DNA of 64,000 nt from Hymenobacter cavernae (GTDB lineage Bacteria > Bacteroidota > Bacteroidia > Cytophagales > Hymenobacteraceae), in NCBI RefSeq assembly GCF_014641455.1, contig NZ_BMHT01000003.1:62702-126701 (forward strand), read 5' to 3'. The position numbers and the translations under genes were made by a program. A model generated the notes under the pieces. It made no database searches. It saw only the letters and a list, made by a program, of their open reading frames with translations, and had not been told where the DNA came from. Positions 59,726-64,000 of this stretch are shown here, piece by piece (the stretch's first letter is position 1; each line of letters begins with the position of its first letter).

Positions 59726-61930
59726 ATGCACCAAAACTACTGCTCGCTTTTGCCAAAAACCTTATTGCTGCTAGGTATGGCGGTGGGCACGGCTCAGGCC
59801 CAGACCATAAGCCGTGTGGCCGCTACGGTTATCGGAAATGAAAACGCCGGCTCTGTAAGCCTAGCCATTAGCATCCAAAATCCAGGAGCTGCCGCCAGCA
59901 CCGTCGAGGCGGTGGTGCAGGGGCTAGGTACGGCTACCGCGGGGCAGGATTTTACCTTCACCACTACCCAGACCATCACCTTTCCCGATGGCTCCACGGC
60001 CAACCAGACGCTCACCATCCCGCTTCTGGATGATGCCTTGGCCGAGGAAACAGAGTATTTCACCGTACGCCTCCAAAACCCAACGAATGCGACCCTAGGT
60101 GCCGGCGCGACGGATATTCTGGTGTACATCAAGGACAATGACACGCCCGCGCCCGTACCAGCCGGCAACCTCACCTTGAGCTTGTTGCAGAGCTACCAAA
60201 ACGGGACGCCTTTCAGCGGCAATACGCAGATCAATTCGGCTGAAATTGTGGCCTACGACGCCAGCACCAAGCGTCTGTACGTAGCCAACTCGGTTGGGGG
60301 CAAGCTCGACATCCTCAACTTCACGAATCCTGGAGCCATTACCGCCTTGGCTTCTATCGATATCAAATCCTACGGCGGCATCAATTCGGTGGCGGTGCGC
60401 AACGGCGTAGTCGCCTGCGCTATCGAAAATACCAACCCGCAGGCTAACGGTAGCGTGGTGTTCTTCGACCAGAACGGCGCCTTCTTGAAGCAAGTGACCG
60501 TGGGCGCTATGCCCGACATGGTTACCTTTTCGCCCGACGGCACCTACGTGCTGACCGCCAACGAGGGCGAGCCCAAAGCTGACTACACCGTGGACCCCGA
60601 AGGCAGCGTGTCGGTAATTGATATGGCCGGCGGAGTTGCTGGCTTAACGCAGGCCAACGTGACTACGGCCACCTTTAGCAGCTTCAACGTGCAGGCCGCG
60701 CAGCTGCGGGCACAGGGCATTCGCATCTACGGCGGGCGGGCTGCCTCGCCCTCTACGGTGGCTCAGGACTTGGAGCCGGAGTACATCGCCGTGAGTGCCG
60801 ACTCGCGCATGGCCTACATCACGTTGCAGGAAAACAATGGCCTAGCTACGCTCGACCTAGCTACCAAGCAAATAACGGCTATTCGGCCCATTGGGTACAG
60901 CGACCTGCGCCTGCCCGGCCACGGCATCGATGCTTCCGACCAGAGCGGCGACGTGCTGATTGCTAACTGGCCTATCAAGGGGATGCGGCAGCCCGACGCC
61001 ATTGCCAGTTTTGAAGTGGGCGGCACGCCGTATCTGCTTACTGCCAACGAAGGCGATGCGCGTGATTACACGGGTTTCAGCGAGCAGGTGCGGCTGGGTA
61101 GCAGCGGCTACGTGCTCGATCCTATGGCTTTCCCGAACGCGGCGCTCCTCAAAAACACCAGTGTGCTAGGTCGTCTGAACGTGACCAACAAGACCGGCGA
61201 CACCGACGGCGACGGGGATTTTGATGAGATTTATGCCTACGGCGGCCGTTCATTCAGCATCTACAATGCCACTACCGGCGCCGAAGCCTATGATAGCGGC
61301 AACCTGCTGGAGCGCGTTACGGCTACCAGTGCTCCGTACCGCGATATTTTCAACGCCAGCAATAGCTTTGGGGAAGCGCCCACGCGTAAGAACCGATCCG
61401 ACGACAAAGGCCCGGAGCCTGAAGGCATAACCACCGGCCAGCTGGGCAATAACTTGTATGCCTTCGTGTCGATGGAGCGCACGGGTGGCGTGATGGGATT
61501 CAACATCAACAACCCGGCGAGCCCCGTGCTGGAGTTCTACGTCAACAACCGCAGCCTCACCGCCGGCACCGGCGACCTAGGTCCCGAAGGAATTGTGTTC
61601 GTGTCGGCGGCCAATAGCCCGACGGGGCAGCCGATGCTGATTCTGGCCAATGAGGTCAGCAGCACTGTGGCCGTGTACAGCATTCAAACGACCGTGCTCG
61701 GTACCGCTGCCGCCCGCCCAACGGCTGCGCCTTTGCTGCTTTATCCTAATCCGGCGCAGGGCACAACGGTGCGCCTGAGCCGCGCCGTGTCGGGCATGCT
61801 CACCGATCTGCTCGGCCGCCCGGTGCGCCAGCTGCTCGCCACCGACCACTTCGACGCCAATGGACTGGCGGCCGGCGTGTACGTGCTGCGCGCTACCGAC
61901 GGCGCAACCTCCAAGCTGATTGTGAAGTAG
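59726..61930 (+). CDS. Secreted Calx-beta / choice-of-anchor-I protein with T9SS sorting domain
   Basis: A 734-residue exported protein. A signal peptide (ending VGTAQAQ) is followed by a Calx-beta domain (about 28-142: NENAGSVSLAISIQNPG...AGQDFTFTTTQTITFPDG...LDDALAEETEYFTVRL). A large choice-of-anchor-I beta-propeller region follows (about 150-650), with repeated strands such as ITALASIDIKSYGGINSVAV, MPDMVTFSPDGTYVLTANEGEP, YLLTANEGDARDY, and GPEPEGITTGQ. The C-terminus LLLYPNPAQGTTVRLSRAVSG...GLAAGVYVLRATDGATSKLIVK is a T9SS sorting domain. Relatives include alkaline-phosphatase-like and esterase-like propellers; no catalytic function is proven. Confidence 0.87.
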   Translation: MHQNYCSLLPKTLLLLGMAVGTAQAQTISRVAATVIGNENAGSVSLAISIQNPGAAASTVEAVVQGLGTATAGQDFTFTTTQTITFPDGSTANQTLTIPLLDDALAEETEYFTVRLQNPTNATLGAGATDILVYIKDNDTPAPVPAGNLTLSLLQSYQNGTPFSGNTQINSAEIVAYDASTKRLYVANSVGGKLDILNFTNPGAITALASIDIKSYGGINSVAVRNGVVACAIENTNPQANGSVVFFDQNGAFLKQVTVGAMPDMVTFSPDGTYVLTANEGEPKADYTVDPEGSVSVIDMAGGVAGLTQANVTTATFSSFNVQAAQLRAQGIRIYGGRAASPSTVAQDLEPEYIAVSADSRMAYITLQENNGLATLDLATKQITAIRPIGYSDLRLPGHGIDASDQSGDVLIANWPIKGMRQPDAIASFEVGGTPYLLTANEGDARDYTGFSEQVRLGSSGYVLDPMAFPNAALLKNTSVLGRLNVTNKTGDTDGDGDFDEIYAYGGRSFSIYNATTGAEAYDSGNLLERVTATSAPYRDIFNASNSFGEAPTRKNRSDDKGPEPEGITTGQLGNNLYAFVSMERTGGVMGFNINNPASPVLEFYVNNRSLTAGTGDLGPEGIVFVSAANSPTGQPMLILANEVSSTVAVYSIQTTVLGTAAARPTAAPLLLYPNPAQGTTVRLSRAVSGMLTDLLGRPVRQLLATDHFDANGLAAGVYVLRATDGATSKLIVK

Positions 61931-61949
61931 GCGACAGGCTAAAAAATGA

Positions 61950-61977
61950 AAAGGCGCCGGTGTCTGCCGGCGCCTTT
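61950..61977. terminator. Bidirectional terminator
   Basis: An 11-bp G/C-rich stem AAAGGCGCCGG / CCGGCGCCTTT with loop TGTCTG and a T-run. It is convergent between the T9SS protein gene and the small exported protein gene. Confidence 0.88.
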
Positions 61978-61998
61978 TTTAGTATAAGCAGCGTAAGG

Positions 61999-62202
61999 TT
62001 AGAGAAGTCCGAACAGCCGATGTTTTTTCTTGTTGCCCTTGTAAAGCGTATAGTTTGGGCGATGCACTGCGGGGTGGCGGTAGCGAATCCGCGGCGTTTC
62101 GGAAGCCGCCTGAACGGAGCTGGTCGCCGCCGGCCGCGCTGATGCTTCATTGATACTCCCAAAGGTGAGTAGCCCGAACAAGAGCAAGAAGATGCTTTTC
62201 AT
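61999..62202 (-). CDS. Small exported basic protein
   Basis: A 67-residue protein with a signal peptide (MKSIFLLLFGLLTFGSINEASA). The mature peptide is about 45 residues, rich in Arg/His/Lys (PRIRYRHPAVHRPNYTLYKGNKKKHRLFGLL in parts). The family is not recognised, but the clean signal peptide, the terminator on its left and the lack of any overlapping gene make it credible. A cationic mature peptide could bind cell-surface polymers or nucleic acid; that is speculation. Confidence 0.6.
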   Translation of the reverse strand: MKSIFLLLFGLLTFGSINEASARPAATSSVQAASETPRIRYRHPAVHRPNYTLYKGNKKKHRLFGLL

Positions 62203-62461
62203 ACGAGAAGAGTTTTGGTTGAGGTGAGATGGGGGCGTGGAGTGAGTGCCTGAATATAGGAGCGTAAGCAGGTGCTTTACAAGAAAATAACAATATTTTG
62301 TATGTATAGTAATATTTAGAACATTGAATAATTCACTATGAAGTTCGCTGTAAAAGGTGTGTCCTGCTTTATTGAATCCTAATTCTAGCTACTTAACTCA
62401 AGGTGTGGTCTAGCCCTAGCAGGGCGGCATATCAGGAGCAGATAGCCAGTACAAACGACTG

Positions 62462-62511
62462 AGCCCCAGCGAGACGACACCCCGAAACCTAGGTGCCGCC
62501 CCGCTGGGGCT
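62462..62511. terminator. Hairpin after the pirin gene
   Basis: A 10-bp stem AGCCCCAGCG / CGCTGGGGCT with a 30-base loop that contains a copy of ACCTAGGT. It lies 29 bases past the pirin stop codon on the leftward strand, in a 337-base gap that is otherwise A+T-rich and empty. Confidence 0.6.
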
Positions 62512-62539
62512 ATCGTTCTTGCTGCGTAACTTGAGTTAC

Positions 62540-63250
62540 CTAGTGATTAATAGGCGCCTCAATGATCAAAAACTCACTTTCCGTCTGACACTGGATGCTT
62601 ACCTGATCCGTGTCCCAGATGCCAATCGAGTCGCGTGCGTTTAGCTCCTGATCCGCCAACGCTAGGTGCCCGCTGATGCAGAAGATGAACAGGCACTTAT
62701 TCAGCGGTTTGAAGGCATAATCGATGGTTTGCCCGGCGGCAAAGTAGCCCAACGACAGCTTGGCGTTCTGATTGATCCAGCAATGCGCCATTCCTTCCTC
62801 GTTGCTAACGATTGTAACCAGCTGGTTGTGGCGCTTCTCTCGCGGAAACTGACGCCGTTGGTAGCGCGGCGTCACGTTTTGCAGCTTCGGCTCGATCCAA
62901 ATTTGCAGAAAGTTCACCTGCTCGTCGCCTACGTTGTACTCTTCGTGGCGCAGGCCGCTGCCCGCACTCATAATCTGCACGCCACCGGGCGTAATCACCT
63001 CCGAATAGCCCAGCGAATCCTTATGGTTCATGCTGCCAGCTAACAGCACGGAAATGATTTCCATGTTGGCGTGGGCGTGCAATCCAAAGCCTTGCCCAGC
63101 CGCCACGAAGTCATCGTTGAACACGCGCACCAGCCCAAAGCCGGCGCGCACTGGGTTGGCGTAAGATGAAAAGCTCAGGGAAAAGTTGCTTTGCAGCCAA
63201 CCAATGTCCTTCAGACCTCGGTCCTGAGCGCGGGTAACGGAGACGTTCAT
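62540..63250 (-). CDS. Pirin-family cupin (YhhW-like)
   Basis: A 236-residue bicupin protein. The metal site is intact: HAHANMEII (His58, His60) and GSGLRHEEYN (His102, Glu104), with FNDDFVAAGQGFGLHAH and TPGGVQIMSAGSG around it. This is the arrangement of YhhW, which has quercetin 2,3-dioxygenase activity in vitro. The C-terminal cupin is degenerate. The start MNVSVTRAQDRG was chosen; an upstream ATG adds 37 residues with no family similarity. The biological substrate is unknown. Confidence 0.88.
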   Translation of the reverse strand: MNVSVTRAQDRGLKDIGWLQSNFSLSFSSYANPVRAGFGLVRVFNDDFVAAGQGFGLHAHANMEIISVLLAGSMNHKDSLGYSEVITPGGVQIMSAGSGLRHEEYNVGDEQVNFLQIWIEPKLQNVTPRYQRRQFPREKRHNQLVTIVSNEEGMAHCWINQNAKLSLGYFAAGQTIDYAFKPLNKCLFIFCISGHLALADQELNARDSIGIWDTDQVSIQCQTESEFLIIEAPINH

Positions 63251-63798
63251 GTATGATGCAAGATTACAGTTCGATAGGTAAACAGAAAAATGAGTCAAGT
63301 GGCTTTGCAAAGTAGCAAGGTTGCCTTTAGCTGAGCAGTATTCTTCCACTAACACAAGCACAGCTCTTGCTGATAGGCTGTAAAAATGCTATTTGAATAT
63401 CAATAATATTTTATTTTTTAATATATAACGTAGGTATGCTTTAGTAATTATACTTATTTTTATAAGTTGTTATACATAAATTGAAAAATTTATATAATAA
63501 CTGCCATAGAGGGCCTAAAAAGTTTGTGTGGTCTAATTTGTGTTAGCCTGATCGTGGATGGGAGTAGCGTTTAAAGCGGCTCTGTTAAGTGGTTATTAAT
63601 TGTACTTATGTAATAAATATGCTTGGCTTATTATTTACAGTGAGCCAGTGATTTTTATAAATAAGTACAAATTGAAAGAGTGCTCAGTTGCTTTGCAGGC
63701 AAGCGGCGCTAGTCTCCCATTATTCTGCTATTCAACTCTTTATTGAAGGTAGTGCGAAGCGCACAGGCGCGTTGCACTACGCTGAGCACGCAATGCGT
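63251..63798. other. A+T-rich intergenic region
   Basis: A 548-base gap upstream of the last gene, strongly A+T-rich from about 63390 to 63680. No coding frame is supported. A short inverted repeat GTAGTGC (63749-63755) / GCACTAC (63774-63780) lies about 20 bases before the start of the beta-helix protein and could be an operator or 5' leader hairpin. Confidence 0.4.
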
Positions 63799-64000
63799 AT
63801 GAAGTTTATTCTACCACTTACTCTCTCGTTTTTAATAACTGCCGCTCATGTGCAGGCGCAGGCCCCTGAGCTAGCCTACTCGGCGCCCATCATGATTACG
63901 CAGGGCGGAACCTACACCGGCAACTATCGCAGCCTGAGTTCCTCGGTGCCGTGCGTGGTTATCGTAACCAACGAGCCGGTGATACTGGAAAATTGCACTC
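63799..64000 (+). CDS. Secreted right-handed beta-helix-type protein (N-terminal part, cut by window edge)
   Basis: The first 67 codons of an exported protein that continues beyond the window. The signal peptide is MKFILPLTLSFLITAAHVQAQ; an in-frame ATG two codons upstream (63793) is equally possible. The mature start MITQGGTYTGNYRSLSSSVPCVVIVTNEPVILENCT has the G-x-Y-x-G-N and short beta-strand turns typical of the first coils of parallel beta-helix repeat proteins. Its C-terminus, and hence any T9SS tag or enzymatic site, cannot be seen. Confidence 0.65.
   Translation, partial: MKFILPLTLSFLITAAHVQAQAPELAYSAPIMITQGGTYTGNYRSLSSSVPCVVIVTNEPVILENCT

Larger units (their letters stand above)
1..62494. 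repeat. Highly iterated palindrome ACCTAGGT (28 dispersed copies)
   Basis: Perfect copies of ACCTAGGT begin at 1, 1326, 1867, 2914, 4658, 8412, 11911, 12973, 17404, 20039, 23463, 25059, 26578, 27887, 31362, 33141, 33553, 34316, 38821, 42111, 44679, 46065, 46890, 47262, 52694, 53894, 61576 and 62487. They lie in genes and in gaps; in genes they usually encode Asn/Asp/His-Leu-Gly (CTA GGT) or Pro-Arg (CCT AGG). The half-variant AGCTAGGT/ACCTAGCT is also common (about 35 seen). At about 57% G+C, roughly one ACCTAGGT is expected per 64 kb. This is a hand count and may be off by a few. The function is unknown. Confidence 0.85.

Noticed and set aside
1..64000. General over-representation of the tetramer CTAG
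   Set aside because: About 220 occurrences is close to the mononucleotide expectation; only the longer ACCTAGGT and its half-variants are clearly in excess.
1..64000. tRNA, rRNA, integrase, transposase or prophage genes
   Set aside because: None was recognised on either strand, so no mobile element larger than the inverted-repeat families is claimed.

Overview
The window looks like a chromosomal segment of a Bacteroidota bacterium, most likely a Hymenobacter-type member of the Cytophagales. Supporting signs are TAnnTTTG -7 promoter elements, two secreted proteins ending in a type IX secretion (T9SS) sorting domain, leaders without obvious Shine-Dalgarno sequences, a DUF3127 protein, a YkvA protein, and moderately high G+C with sharp A+T-rich islands. 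I see no rRNA, tRNA, CRISPR array, prophage or insertion sequence. The genes are mostly single units or short runs separated by strong hairpin terminators, and several gaps carry dispersed inverted-repeat elements.

Layout. 1-4.03 kb: glycan use (truncated GH2 beta-mannosidase, sialate O-acetylesterase, LacI-type regulator, with a LacI-type palindrome in the divergent gap). 4.2-9 kb: small unknowns, a 30-bp perfect palindrome, a two-subunit Tat-exported molybdenum hydroxylase (isoquinoline 1-oxidoreductase type) and a VKOR-like membrane protein. 9-16.4 kb: Tet-type MFS exporter, MazEF, a RecB/AddA-like helicase-nuclease flanked by two A+T-rich genes (one SUFU-domain), and a thioesterase. 16.6-19.3 kb: cold-shock pair (CspA-type protein, CsdA/DeaD helicase). 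19.4-27.6 kb: housekeeping and envelope genes (DUF2383, BaiN-type flavoprotein, SDRs, DUF1571 with an inserted LysM, GT2, amidohydrolase, YkvA). 27.9-31 kb: a large T9SS exonuclease/phosphatase-type protein.

31.3-38.4 kb is the most intriguing block: ATP-grasp-like protein, class I glutamine amidotransferase, YbdK/GCS2 carboxylate-amine ligase, RimK-like ATP-grasp ligase with a histone-like tail, a compact alpha/beta esterase and a divergent esterase-DinB fusion. Together they look like a pathway that makes and processes an amide-linked (peptide-like) metabolite. 38.5-49.6 kb: AlbA_2 regulator, SDR, a siderophore-interacting protein interrupted by an in-frame TAG, ankyrin protein, DUF3127 with an SSB-like tail, a cyanophycinase/isoaspartyl-peptidase pair, M1 aminopeptidase and an L,D-transpeptidase. 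50-64 kb: XRE regulator, a 1-kb A+T-rich gap, small lipoprotein, RhlE-type helicase, Nudix hydrolase, LpxH-like phosphoesterase plus glycosyltransferase, GH1 beta-glucosidase, a T9SS Calx-beta/choice-of-anchor-I protein, pirin and the start of a secreted beta-helix protein.

Across the whole window the 8-bp palindrome ACCTAGGT is strikingly iterated (28 copies counted by eye against about one expected from base composition), inside and outside genes, like the HIP1 element of cyanobacteria. All counts, motif calls and family assignments were made by reading the sequence; no database search was run.
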